Shown piece after piece: positions 48,901-59,419 of a DNA stretch of 64,000 nucleotides (its first letter is position 1; the number at the start of each line of letters is the position of its first letter). Made by a program: the position numbers and the translations under genes. Under the pieces are notes generated by a model. That model was not told the DNA's origin and searched no databases. It saw only the letters and a list, made by a program, of their open reading frames with translations. Source of the DNA: Adiantum capillus-veneris (lineage: Eukaryota; Streptophyta; Polypodiopsida; Polypodiales; Pteridaceae); assembly GCA_014529385.2 (NCBI GenBank), contig CM043967.1, positions 132,922,682 through 132,986,681 of the forward strand. The letters are read 5' to 3'.

Positions 48901-51560
48901 CAAACCCCTCATGCTACTAGCGTTAATAGGTTGGACAACTGGTGGACCTTGAATGTAAATCTTCCATGTTTCAAAAAAGTTAGCTTCGACAAATGGTGGA
49001 GCATCCTTCTCTCCATGTTTCAATGGAGCCTAGCTTGGACAAGTGGTGGACCTTTGCTTCTTTCTAAACCCCCCATGTACGAAATATCATGGGTTTAAGG
49101 TATTTCAATGGAGCCTAGCATCTTGGAGACATGGTGCAGATTGCTTCTCTTCATGTTTCAATGGAGCCTATCTTGGACAAATGGTGGAGCATCCTTCTCT
49201 CCATGTTTCAATGGAGCCTAGCTTGGACAAGTGGTGGACCTTTGCTTCTCTCTATGTTTCAATAGAGTTAGCTTGGACAAGTGGTGGGCCTTGGAACCAA
49301 ACTCCCATGTAAAACCTATCTTGGTAACTCCAAGTGGTGAGAAAGAATAAAGTTTAAGATATAGCCTTATAGGTTGGACAAGTGGTGGACCTTAGCACCC
49401 AGATATTCTTAATAGAATGACATAGAGTGGAAAAATGGTGAATCTTGAGACCAAACCACTCATGCTACTAGAGATAATAGGTTGGACAAGTGGTGGACCT
49501 TGAATGTAAACCCCCCATGTACAAAATATCATGGGTTTGAGGTATTTCAATGGAGCCTAGCATCTTGGAGACATGGTGTAGCTTGCTTCTCTTCATGTTT
49601 CAATGGAGCGTATCTTGGACAAATGGTGGAGCATCCTTCTCTCCATGTTTCAATGGACCCTAGCTTGGACAAGTGGTGGACCTTTGATTCTCTCTATGTT
49701 TCAATAGAGTTAGCTTGGACAAGTGGTGGACCTTGAAACAAAACCCCCATGTAAAACCTATGCTGGTCACTCCAAGTGGTGAGAAAGAATAACCCTTAAG
49801 ATATAGCCTTATAGGTTGGACAAGTGGTGGACCTTAACACCCAAATATTCTTAATATAATGACATAGAGTGAAAAAGTGGTGAATCTTGAGACCAAACCA
49901 CTCATGCTACTAGCGTTAATAGGTTGGACAAGTGGTGGACCTTGAATGTAAACCCCCCATGTTTCAATAGAGTTAGCTTCGACAAATGGTAGAGGATCCT
50001 TCTCTCCATGTTTCAATGGAGCCTAGCTTGGACAAGTGGTGGACCTTTGTTTCTCTCTATGTTTCAATAGAGTTAGCTTGGACAAGTGGTGGACCTTGGA
50101 GCCAAACCCCCATGTAAAACATATCATGGACATTTCAAGTGGTGAGAAAGAATACCCTTTAAGATATACCCTTATAGGTTGGACAAGTGGTCGACCTTAA
50201 CACCCAGATCTTCTTAACGTAATGACATAGAGTGGAAAAGTGGTGAATCTTGAGACCAAACCACTCATGCTACTAGAGATAATAGGTTGGACAAGTGGTG
50301 GACCTTGAATGTAAACTCCCCATGTACAAAATATCGTGGGTTTAAGGTATTTCAATGGATCCTAGCATCTTGGAGACATGGTGCAGCTTGCTTCTCTTCA
50401 TGTTTCAATGGAGCCTATCTTGGACAAATGGTGGAGCATCCTTCTCTCCATGTTTCAATGGACCCTAGCTTAGACAAGTGGTGGACCTTTGCTTCTCTCT
50501 ATGTTTCAATAGAGTTAGCTTGGACAAGTGGTGGAACTTGGAACCAAACCCCCATGTAAAACCTATCATGGTCATTCCAAGTGGTGAGAAAGAATACCCT
50601 TTAAGATATAGCCTTATAGGTTGGACAAGTGGTGGACCTTAACACCCAGATCTTCTTAATATAATGACATAGAGTGGAAAAGTGGTGAATCTTGACATCA
50701 AACCACTCATGCTACTAGTGATAATAGGTTGGACAAGTGGTGGACCTTGAATGTAAACCCCCCATGTACGAAATATCATGGGTTTAAGATATTTCAATGG
50801 AGCCTAGCATTTTGGAGACATGGTGCAGCTTGCTTCTCTTCATGTTTCAATCAAACCTGGCTTGGACAAATGGTGGAGCATCCTTCTCTCCATGTTTCAA
50901 TGGAGCCTAGCTTGGACAAGTGGTGGACCTTTGATTCTCTCTATGTTTCAATAGAGTTAGCTTGGACAAGTGGTGGACCTTGGAACCATACCCCTATGTA
51001 AAACCCATCATGTGCATTCCAAGTGGTGGTAAATAATACCATTTAAGATATAGCCTTATAGGTTGGACAAGTGGTGGACCTTAACACCCAGATCTTCTTA
51101 ATATAATGACATAGAGTGGAAAAGTGGTGAATCTTGAGACCAAACCACTCATGCTACTAGGGATAATAGGTTGGACAAGTGGTGGACCTTGAATTTAAAC
51201 CCCACATATACAAAATATCATGGGTTTAAGGTATTTCAATGGAGCCTAGCATCTCAAAGACATGGTGCATCTTGCTTCTCTTCATGTTTCAATGGAGCCT
51301 ATTTTGGACAAATGGTGGAGCATCCTTCTCTCCATGTTTCAATGGACCCTAGATTGGACAAGTGGTGGACCTTTGCTTCTCTCTATGTTTCAATATAGTT
51401 AGCCTATATTAGACAATTAGTAGACCTCGAATCTCTCCATGTTGTCTAGAGCTGAGCTTGGACAAGTGGTGGACCTTACTTCTCCCTTCCCTTAGTTTAC
51501 TAGCTTAAATGATCACTATGTATACTTGCTTAGATCTAGCTTGAACAAGTGGTGGAACTT
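45955..51560 (+). repeat. Satellite array 2, left inverted arm (442 bp higher-order unit)
   Basis: Core GGACAAGTGGTGGACCTTG in plus orientation. Higher-order copies beginning TTGGACAAGTGGTGGACC + TTGAATGTAAACC start near 47294, 47736, 48160, 49482, 50287, 50729 and 51171; the clean steps are 442 bp. Each unit holds about five or six core variants, two or three of them embedded in a shorter CTCCATGTTTCAATGGA sub-unit. Open frames of 60-90 codons recur in every copy, on both strands, simply because the unit lacks stops there. The array ends with a non-repeated edge (TTAGACAATTAGTAGA, GTTGTCTAGAGCTGAGC) at 51410-51560. Confidence 0.95.
46335..46412. promoter_or_regulatory. Cluster of four E2F-like GGCGGGA motifs
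   Basis: GGGCGGGA, AGGCGGGA, GGGAGGGA and AGGCGGGA at 46341, 46362, 46382 and 46402, each followed by an ATTTTAAATTT-type spacer, i.e. a ~20 bp tandem unit. TCCCGCC is the core of plant E2F sites. It could be a regulatory cluster or a chance microrepeat. Confidence 0.35.
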
Positions 51561-51635
51561 GTATTCACACAAACTTAATCCATTACAAAAAAGTATATGT
51601 TAAAATAACATTTGGTTTTTTTTGTTTCAGGAAAG

Positions 51636-54299
51636 ATGGCTCCAAAAAAACAGGTTGCAAGGGTTGCTGTCTCAGTTGACTATACTTGCAATGATCTTAG
51701 GAAATGGTATTTGGACATACATGGTATAGAGGGTGCACAATTTCATAAGGTGCATCTATTTATTGCCAAAAAGGAGAATGACAGCTTGTTTGAAGATGTT
51801 GGACAAGTTGTGGAAGCATCTGTCTCTGTAGTTGATAGTCATCCAGAGGTGGAATGCATTGACATTCTAGTTCCAATGAATCTAGAATTTCAACTATCTC
51901 CAGGAGCATATGCATTGGAGCGCATGTCTAGAAACAAAGAAGAGACAATGTTTTCTCGAGGATGGAAGTTTGCAGAATCAAATCCAAATATCACAGCAGA
52001 TCAACTTCAAAGCTCCATCATTGCCACACTACAACGAAAAAAGGTGAAAGCTTCACGACCACCATCCACAAAGAAGCAAGCAAAAGTGCAGAAAGTAGAA
52101 GCTAAGCGAACTAGTTCCATTTTGGATGTAGACAAGGCATCTTTGGCATCCTCATCAACAGAGGGTTCAATGTCAAAGATGAGAATTGTGGATCCAGATG
52201 TTTTAGAAGCTGAGGCCATGAAAGGACAAGAAAAAGATACAGGTGGAATGAATAAGTACATAAATTATTTTCCTTTCCAATATAGGGAATTTGATATCCC
52301 TATTCAAAATTGTTGGCTTGCTCCTGATCACTATAATGCACGTATTATGGATAAAAAACACGCTGAAAGTGTGTTATTTGGATTTTCACGGAGTACGACC
52401 AAGCCTGCAGCATGTGCATATTTGATGCCTGTTCGAAATGCAAAATCAAAGAAGGGGACTCCTTTGGCAGTAGAAGAGGTAGAGGAGCAAAAAATTAAAG
52501 ATTATCATTATTGGATTCTTGATGGGCAGCATTCAATCTATGCTGCAAAAGTTTTGCTTCACAATGAACAAAACAACAAAGAGATCTTTGAAAGACTGAT
52601 TAGCGTGTATAAATTTAGAAAGGCTCGCATTGTTGTGAATGCTCCTCCATTTGTTGCAACTGCTATATCTGCCATTGCAAATGAGGAGGCTCAGGCATTG
52701 TATGTCAAGCAACCTTACAGCCAAATATTGAGACATTTACGGAGTCAATGGATCTTCTCAGGACGACCACCAAAGGCAGCAAGTGGAATTGCAGAGGGAC
52801 ATGCATCTCGTGCCGGATGGGATGTAAGTTATTTTCTTTGTCTTTTTGATAGTGTTTAATTAACAAATCTTGCTCAATAGTTTAATTATTTCTCTATTTA
52901 TTTTTAGGCTTTTCTTCGATTGGCAAGAATGAGTGCAGCAGCAAGTTGGATTGCTAAACAGGCACACATGGTCACGTACTCTGATTTAGTTTATGATTGC
53001 TGGATAGAAATCATTGAAAATCTAGAAGAGGAGAATAAGAAACCCCCAACAACTGTATTTAGATACCTTTGTGGCCTTGAGGAATCAGAGGTAAAGACTA
53101 TTCAAGAAGAGATTAGAGATGAGAAGATTTTACTGTCAAAGAGTGCAAAGGATGGTGATGCAACTGACATGTATGATCGAATCAAGCAGTTGAAGCAAGA
53201 CAAATTGATTCAAGATGCACTTCTTGAAGGCTTCAACAATTTGAATGAGTCTTCACCATGTAAAGACTGGGAGGAGGTGGTCAAAATGTATAACATCAAT
53301 GATGTTGTTTATAAAACAATTTTAATGCTATGCGAGGAATGGATCAGATCTAGTTTGACGCGTGGAACAAAGAAAATGGCTTTTCCAGATGGAGCAATAA
53401 AATACATGCAATGGGCAATTCACCTTCAAAAGGAGAAAACTGAGCCTAGAGATTTGCCATGGTCAATCTATGTGGTGAGCCTACAAATGGAAGGCAATCT
53501 CTACTTGATGCGCCACTTCAATAATAAAGTGCCTATTGGCTTATGTGTTTTAGATATGACAAAAAACGTTGGAGGCAATTTGAAGTGGAGTGAGGAGACA
53601 TTTAACAATGCTTTGGATGGGATCTTGGCTATTGCTGGAGGGTCAACAGATCCTGGATTTGTCTTTCTTGCATTTGTGGATTTCACTAACTTCACAAAAT
53701 TGCAATGTGCCTTTCACGCCATGGGAGATAATCTGAGCTACCATTGTTGTGGTGCATTGCATCACTTTCCATCAGCTCCTTGCAAAGGAGCAATTCAATT
53801 CCTAACAGTTATTGCCTTCTTGGGACAAGGCAATGCATTTGAAGACCTGAGAAGAAGATCAGAGGAACATCCCATGCCAATTGATTGTTCTCTTCTTCAA
53901 GTAGCAGATAACGATATGTCAGATTTGCAATATTTGGAGGCCAAAAAAAGAGCTTTGGTCAAGCACTACATTCGTACATATTGTTTTGAAGACCGCAAGC
54001 TTGTTGATGTTTTTGGTGATGGCTCCTTGGTTGCACAAGAAGGAATACAACAGAAAAAAGAAGTTATCTGCTTAATTGATAGTGTGGAGGAGGCAAAAAG
54101 CGTGGAGACCATGCTGCTAGACTTTGTTAAGTCTCATGAAGATATAGAAAAATGGGCTGGACTTCAACAATCCACTTCGCAATCAGGCGACATTGTGCCT
54201 GTTACAGAGGAGTGCTCTCCACAAAGAGAAGAAGAACAACAACAACACCATCCTCTGTCAATGGAGGACTTTTTGGAAATGGAGACACGTATGTTTTGA
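51636..54299 (+). CDS. ParB-like domain fused to a degenerate beta-class DNA methyltransferase-like domain (two exons)
   Basis: Exon 1 is 51636-52823 and exon 2 is 52908-54299, in phase 0, giving 859 codons. ATG 51636 is chosen because the acceptor TTTTGTTTCAG ends at 51630; an in-frame ATG at 51612 would lie in that intron. Residues 1-140: unrecognised alpha/beta segment. 140-205: Lys/Ser-rich linker. 215-330: ParB-like domain with IPIQNCWLAP, YNAR (233-236) and WILDGQHSIYAAK (293-305). 350-400: helical region (EGHASRAGWD). 560-700 and 740-800: a methyltransferase-like domain with DMTK (612-615) where N4/N6 enzymes have DPPY, then LKWSEETF, and later VDVFGDGSLVAQEG (762-775) at the place of motif I FxGxG. 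Motif IV before motif I is the beta-class order. The altered DPPY makes catalysis doubtful. Family assignment is by eye. Lies in the spacer between inverted satellite arms. Confidence 0.6.
52824..52907 (+). other. Intron of the ParB-methyltransferase-like gene
   Basis: 84 bp, GTAAGTTATT at the donor and TTTATTTTTAG at the acceptor, T-rich, with stops in the exon frame. Removing it joins two frames in phase 0 in the middle of a continuous helical region. Confidence 0.85.
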
Positions 54300-54799
54300 G
54301 TTTCTTGTGCATGTTAGTGTTTCTTGTTACTGATTTGATACTCTTAATGTTAGATTTTGCTTTATATAGTATTGATTGAGTTTGTATTTTTTATCTCAAG
54401 CATTCAAGGTTTGAATGTAAATAGTAAATTACTTGAGTTTTTGAATGGTGGATCTGTAGACTAAAACTATAACATTTAATACTCACAAAGACTTAATTAC
54501 TTAAGAGCTTGAACTCAATAAGTTTTGGACCTTTTATCAATACCCCCTTGATATGATACATTAGATCGTAGCATGGTTAAATGGTGATGCTTCATAAATT
54601 GAACCTAGCTTAGACAGGTGCTGGAGCCTAAATTTAAACTAACCTTGCTAGAAGGGAGCTTATGTTTGGACTTTGAGAACTAGCATAAGTAATCAATTAG
54701 AGCATAGATTAGACATGTGGTGGTGGCCGGCCTTAGAGACCAAAATCTTAATGAGCTTGGAAAGGTATTTAAGTACTGCAATTTACTTAGTTTTAGTAC
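54300..54799. other. 3' flank of the ParB-methyltransferase-like gene
   Basis: AT-rich probable 3' UTR, then sparse satellite-derived words (TTAGACAGGTGCTGGA, TTAGACATGTGGTGG). No gene. Confidence 0.5.
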
Positions 54800-56720
54800 T
54801 CATTAAATGCATAGCTTGACAAAAGGTGGACCTTACATGGATCCTAATTTCAAGAGGTGTGGTAGACCTTCAAAACAAGCTCATATAGCTTGGACATGTG
54901 GTAGACCTTGCATGAAGACTAGTTTAGACAAGTGTGGTACACCTTGTAACCAACACCCATTTGTTATATTAGCTTGGACAAGTGGTGGACCTTGCTTTTA
55001 TGTTTCAATGGAGCATATTTTGGACAGGTGGTAGACCTTGTTTCTCTCCATGCTTCAATGGAGAGAAACTTTAGCTTGGACAAGTGGTGGACCTTGTTTT
55101 TATGTTTTAAAGGAGCATATTTCGGACAAGTGGTAGACATTGTTTCTCTCCATGGTTCAATGGAACCCACCTTAGACAAGTGAAGTACCTTGAAACCAAA
55201 CCCCCATAATACAACCTACTAAATAGGTTGGAAAATTGGTGGGATATGAAACCATCCATGATAGAGCATAGTATAGGTGAAAACGTAGTGGTCCTTATAT
55301 CAATTACCCATGCATAGCTTGGACAAGTGGTGGACCTTGATTCTCTCTATGTTTCAATGGATCCTATCTTGGACTAGAGATATATCTTACTTAGTTCCAT
55401 GCTTCAATGGATTGTAGCTTGGATAAGGAGTGGAACTTCAAACAAAACTCCACAGCATAGCATATATTAACAATTCATGGGTTTTATAGAGATTGTCTTG
55501 CCTATTTTGGAGAGTTGGTACACCTTTATTCTCCATTCTTCAATGGATCTGAGGTTGGACAAGCGGAGCTGGAGAAGTGGTCAACCTTAAAATGAAACCT
55601 CCCATGCTACAACCCATCATAGATCGTATATGTAGTGGACCTTGAAACTCTTTTATGTCCCTAGCTTAGAGAAGCATTGCACTCTTGATTATCTCCATAC
55701 ATGAAGGCAAGGTTGGACAAGTGGTGGACCTTCAAACCAGAATCTCTATGCAATAATAGGCAAGTGGTGGAGCTTGTTTTCTCCATGTTCCAATGGAGCC
55801 TAGCTTAGACAAACAATGGAGCTTGCTTCTCTCCATGTTTCAATGGATCCTAGCTTAGAAAAGTGGTGGAGCTTTGCTTCTCTCCATGTTCCAATGGACC
55901 ATAGCTTAGACAAGTGGTAGACCTTGAAAAACACCCCCCGTATACAACATATTATGGGGTTTTCATGTTTCAATGGCTCCTAGCTTGGACAAATGGTAGA
56001 GCTTGCTTCTCTTTATGTTTCAATGGATCCAATCTTAGCCAAGGGGTGGACCTTGAAACAAGAATCCCCCCCCCCATGTACAACGTATTATGGGTTTTGA
56101 AAGCACTGGGAGAAAATAATAGCTTTGATAAGTGGTGGACCTTGCTTCTCTCCATGCTTCAATGGAGCCGAGGTTGGACACATGTTGGAGAGAAGATGGT
56201 TGCCCATGAAATAAGACCATGCATGCTATAATCAATCATATGTTGTACACATGGTGGACCTTGCAATTGTTTTATATGCCTAACTTGGACAAGTGGAGGA
56301 CCCTTGATTACCTCCAGATATCAACAACAAGCCAAGTTTGGACAAGTGTAGTACCACCAAACCAGAATCTATATGCTACAATAGAGTATAGGTAGGACAC
56401 GCGATGAACCTTGATATCAAACCATCCATGCTACTAGAGATGATATGTTTCACATGTGGTGGAACCTTGTATCAATGTTCTATGTGTAGTTTTTGACAAG
56501 TGATAGACCTTGAAACTAATCCCTCTAGGCTACAAGAAAAAAGAGATGGATGAGGAGGCTAGACTACTTTTGTTGCATCAATGCATCCCATTTTACCACA
56601 TATACTATAGGGTTCTTGGATAAGTGTTGGATCTTGTGTCAATGCTCCATGTCTAGCTTGGACATGTGGTGGACCTTGGTTCTCTCTATGCTTCAAATGG
56701 GCAATAGATTGGAGACACAG
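54800..56720 (+). repeat. Diverged satellite block between genes
   Basis: Core variants (TTGGACAAGTGGTGGACCTTG near 54974 and 55075; many decayed forms) in plus orientation, with CTCCATGTTTCAATGGA sub-units. The 442 bp order is no longer visible. Confidence 0.85.
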
Positions 56721-56749
56721 TGGCCTTTTTTTTCCAATGATTTTATTTT

Positions 56750-57343
56750 TTGGAAACCTTGGAGGCACCATGTAAGAGGCACTCTAAGTCTTCCATACAA
56801 TGGACCTATTGGACTAGATGTATTTCACACTATGATTGGCATGAAGATCCTTTTGGGACACCAACTTTTCCTATTCCCAAAGATGTAATTTTCCATATTA
56901 ACGATGTGGATTTTGAAGTGCTACTTTCATGTATTGAAGGAGCTGGTTATGGGCTATTTGTGCATACTACCCTGGAAAGTGGTTTGACTATTCTAAACTA
57001 TGGAGGGCATAAGTATAGATTTCAAGACTGGAAAAAGATATGCAAAATATTTCCAAGAGCTTATAAATATTCTCTTCTAGAGGATCCAAACATAGAAGAA
57101 GAGGAAGATCAATCATACATTATTGGTTGTGTAGAAGAAGGAAACGTGTCGGGCTATATAAATAGTTCTCACAGTACAAATGTCTGTCCCAACGTACGCT
57201 ATACATTTGATCCAAATTTGCCACCTTGGCATAAATGCACCTCTTCACACATCAAGTCAGAAGAATATGGCCATGTATGCATTGAGACTATTTGTCAAGT
57301 TGAAGCAGGAGAAGAGTTGTTTGCTGACTATAACTTTACTTGA
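56750..57343 (+). CDS. SET-domain protein (small)
   Basis: 197 codons. The first ~40 are derived from repeat-adjacent sequence and the true start may be later or in an upstream exon. The SET signature is visible from about residue 58: GAGYGLFVHTTLESGLTILNYGG (64-86 region, G-x-G substrate/AdoMet loop), SGYINSSHSTNVCPNV (~134-149, at the place of the NHS-x-x-PN motif, with the usual His replaced by Ser) and AGEELFADYNFT at the end (GEEL...Y). SET domains transfer methyl groups to lysines, typically of histones. The altered NHS motif leaves activity open. No pre-SET or post-SET cysteines beyond CPN are seen. Lies between the ParB-like and phosphatase-like genes in the same orientation. Confidence 0.72.
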   Translation: METLEAPCKRHSKSSIQWTYWTRCISHYDWHEDPFGTPTFPIPKDVIFHINDVDFEVLLSCIEGAGYGLFVHTTLESGLTILNYGGHKYRFQDWKKICKIFPRAYKYSLLEDPNIEEEEDQSYIIGCVEEGNVSGYINSSHSTNVCPNVRYTFDPNLPPWHKCTSSHIKSEEYGHVCIETICQVEAGEELFADYNFT

Positions 57344-57574
57344 CATTGTAAAGTATTGTACATGGATGGAAATCTCAAGTACATGCATCATTTTCATTTT
57401 TCATGGATGAAATCTCAAGTAATATAACATTTGATTATTGTTTAGTTTATGCTCAACGAGAATCTAGAGTGCTCTTATGCTTTGTGTGTTGTCTAACATA
57501 TTTGACTACCTTGGCCATAGAATCTTGATTCTACTCTAGATTTGTGATAAATCTTACCAAAATTTAATCAATGT
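57344..57574. other. 3' flank of the SET gene
   Basis: AT-rich with a repeated TGGATG-AAATCTCAAGTA word (57365 and 57403); probable 3' UTR; no gene. Confidence 0.5.
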
Positions 57575-57860
57575 CTAGGTTGGACAAGTGGTGGGGCTTC
57601 AAACATTACTGTCTTAAACAAGTGGAGTTATCTTACTTGAATAAGTGGTGGCCTTTGAATCCAAATCTAAGCCAAATCTCTAATTATTTTCTTGTAGTCT
57701 AGGTTGGACATTTGGTGGACCTTGTATCCATGTTTCCTCAACAAGGGTGGCTTTTAGTTTTCACTTTAAGTACTCATCTTTAATAAAGTGTAGGATGGAA
57801 AATGTTGAGTTAGTAGATTGTATTTTAGACAAGTGGTGTTTGGTGTACGAATGCTGAAAA
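57575..57860 (+). repeat. Sparse satellite remnants
   Basis: GGTTGGACAAGTGGTGGGGC (57578) and several decayed core copies in plus orientation. Confidence 0.75.
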
Positions 57861-57998
57861 TGGTTGCAAGGATTCTAACAACGACTTTACCTTAAATAAA
57901 TTTCTTACTAGGAGTTCTACATATAAATATGGTGAATAAAATTCTAGTGGTTTTGAGATACCATTTGTGTGTGTGTTTTCTTAGATTCACAAACTGGG

Positions 57999-58586
57999 AT
58001 GGATAATGCTCCTATGGTTCAGTCAACAACTATAGAATCCATAGATTCTATGGTTTCTAAAGTGCCCAAGATGGATGATATTTCTATACTAGAGTCTAGT
58101 GTTGTGCAACTTGAGCAAGCTTCCAATAATGAGAACCAAGAAATCGATGCTTCAAAAATGCAACATACATCAAAAGAGACTGAAAAGTCCACTCACGAGC
58201 TATTGCCAATTGGTACTACGTCATGTAGCGTAGATGTTGAGAAATCCATGCTTACAATTATATTGGATTTAAATGGTCTATTGTTGAAACGTTCCCCTCA
58301 ACCATCCTCACACCACAACTCAGTGCAAATGGATTCAAAAAGATATATTATACTCAGGCCAGGTTGCATCCAGTTCTTGAAGACTATTTTACAAAGGTTT
58401 GATGTTGCAATTTGGTCGACAGCTACTAGGAATAATGTGTATCAAATCCTTGCAGCACTAAACAACTTAGCTAAGGATACATTGCCTTTCTTTGCAATTT
58501 GGTCGCAAGATGTTTGCTACACCGCTCAAACTCAAAATTGTTTAGACCCGACAATCCAAACGTTGAGGCAATGTTCAAGCCTCTAG
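57999..58586 (+). CDS. FCP1/NIF-type HAD phosphatase-like protein, N-terminal frame
   Basis: Start ATG 57999; TTTTCTTAG ends at 57984, so coding again begins just after a splice acceptor. The first ~80 residues are acidic and Ser/Gln-rich. Then comes the HAD core: IILDLNGLLLKR with Asp90 as the expected nucleophile and Asn92 where D-x-D phosphatases have the second Asp; ILRPGCIQFLK; and AIWSTATRNN (motif II region, Ser140/Thr141). From ~58530 the frame departs from the family pattern and ends at 58586, and the remainder of the domain is in the frame of 58499-59182. NLI/FCP1-type enzymes act on phosphoserine, e.g. in the RNA polymerase II tail; substrate here unknown. Confidence 0.72.
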   Translation: MDNAPMVQSTTIESIDSMVSKVPKMDDISILESSVVQLEQASNNENQEIDASKMQHTSKETEKSTHELLPIGTTSCSVDVEKSMLTIILDLNGLLLKRSPQPSSHHNSVQMDSKRYIILRPGCIQFLKTILQRFDVAIWSTATRNNVYQILAALNNLAKDTLPFFAIWSQDVCYTAQTQNCLDPTIQTLRQCSSL

Positions 58587-59182
58587 CCAAAATTGCCATG
58601 GGGTTTGAATGTGATCCACAAAGAACAGTGCTTATTGATGACTCTCCTTACAAGGGATGTATTTCACCAGCAAACAATTGCATTTTTCCACCACAATTTG
58701 ATGCTGAGAAGATGGTTGACAATATGCTCTTGGAGGAGCTACTGCCATACTTGATTCAGCTTGATGAGAGAAGGGATGTGCGTGATTTAATTGCTTCTAA
58801 TCGTTATGGACAACCTATAGTGACAAATGATAGTGAATACAAACAAATCATGGAGTATTGGAAGCAGAAAAATGATGTTTGGTCAGCTAAGGTGTTCTTT
58901 ACAAGAAGAATACCACCTGCAAAAGGTGACAGAGATGAAACTATCATTGAAGATGCAAGTGACACAAGCCACCGCAATGAAATGAGAAGAGCCCAAATAC
59001 AAGAGATCTTGGCAAAGGAGCGTACACCCATTGAAAGCATGAAGGCGTCACAATTGACCACTTTAGCTAGGCAATTGGGTTGTAACACAAAAGGAGTTTT
59101 GAAGGCAACCACAGCAAAGGCTTATATAAATAAGGTGAAAGCTGAGAACAATCTTCTAAGGCTGGATAGAAAGCAACCCTAA
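58499..59182 (+). CDS. FCP1/NIF-type HAD phosphatase-like protein, C-terminal frame with SAP-like end
   Basis: Similarity starts at about 58540 (FKPLAKIAMGF), then LIDDSPYKGC, the paired-Asp HAD motif, and the typical NCIFPPQFD. A helical region follows, and near the C terminus a 35-residue SAP-like unit (MKASQLTTLARQLGC, then KATTAKAYINKV) that could bind DNA. One indel between 58525 and 58560 separates it from the N-terminal frame; whether this is a real frameshift, an assembly error or a small unrecognised intron cannot be told. Stop TAA 59180-59182. Confidence 0.7.
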   Translation: MVARCLLHRSNSKLFRPDNPNVEAMFKPLAKIAMGFECDPQRTVLIDDSPYKGCISPANNCIFPPQFDAEKMVDNMLLEELLPYLIQLDERRDVRDLIASNRYGQPIVTNDSEYKQIMEYWKQKNDVWSAKVFFTRRIPPAKGDRDETIIEDASDTSHRNEMRRAQIQEILAKERTPIESMKASQLTTLARQLGCNTKGVLKATTAKAYINKVKAENNLLRLDRKQP

Positions 59183-59183
59183 G

Positions 59184-59276
59184 GTACTAGTGACATGTCA
59201 TATATTCTTGATACACATGCTTGAACACTCATGTGCATGGTATCTAACAAATCTTTCTTTTTATTCCTTCTTGCAG
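59184..59276 (+). other. Probable 3' UTR intron of the phosphatase-like gene
   Basis: GTACTAG directly after the stop codon and TTCCTTCTTGCAG at the other end, 93 bp, T-rich before the acceptor. A short 3' exon would continue to about 59410-59450. Confidence 0.5.
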
Positions 59277-59419
59277 GATCTTACAAAGGATACTACTAGA
59301 TGGAGCTCAATCAATAGAGATTTTGATATTTTTGCTCAAAATAATGAAGCAGTCACCTACATTTTTTGTTTATCAATTTCTTGAGAGACTTTATTTTAGT
59401 TTGTAATCATCAAATGAAA

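Noticed and set aside
47294-51398. Recurring 60-90 codon open frames with a WTSGGP / LDKWWT theme in the satellite
   Set aside because: They recur on both strands once per 442 bp unit, break at arbitrary substitutions, lack start context, and merely reflect the absence of stops in the repeat; not genes.
45955-51560. CRISPR-like appearance (short direct repeat with variable spacers)
   Set aside because: The core is embedded in larger homologous units, spacers are not unique, there are no cas genes, and the context is a plant nuclear genome.
54807-56235. Small frames in the diverged satellite block
   Set aside because: Satellite-derived, on both strands, without conserved content.
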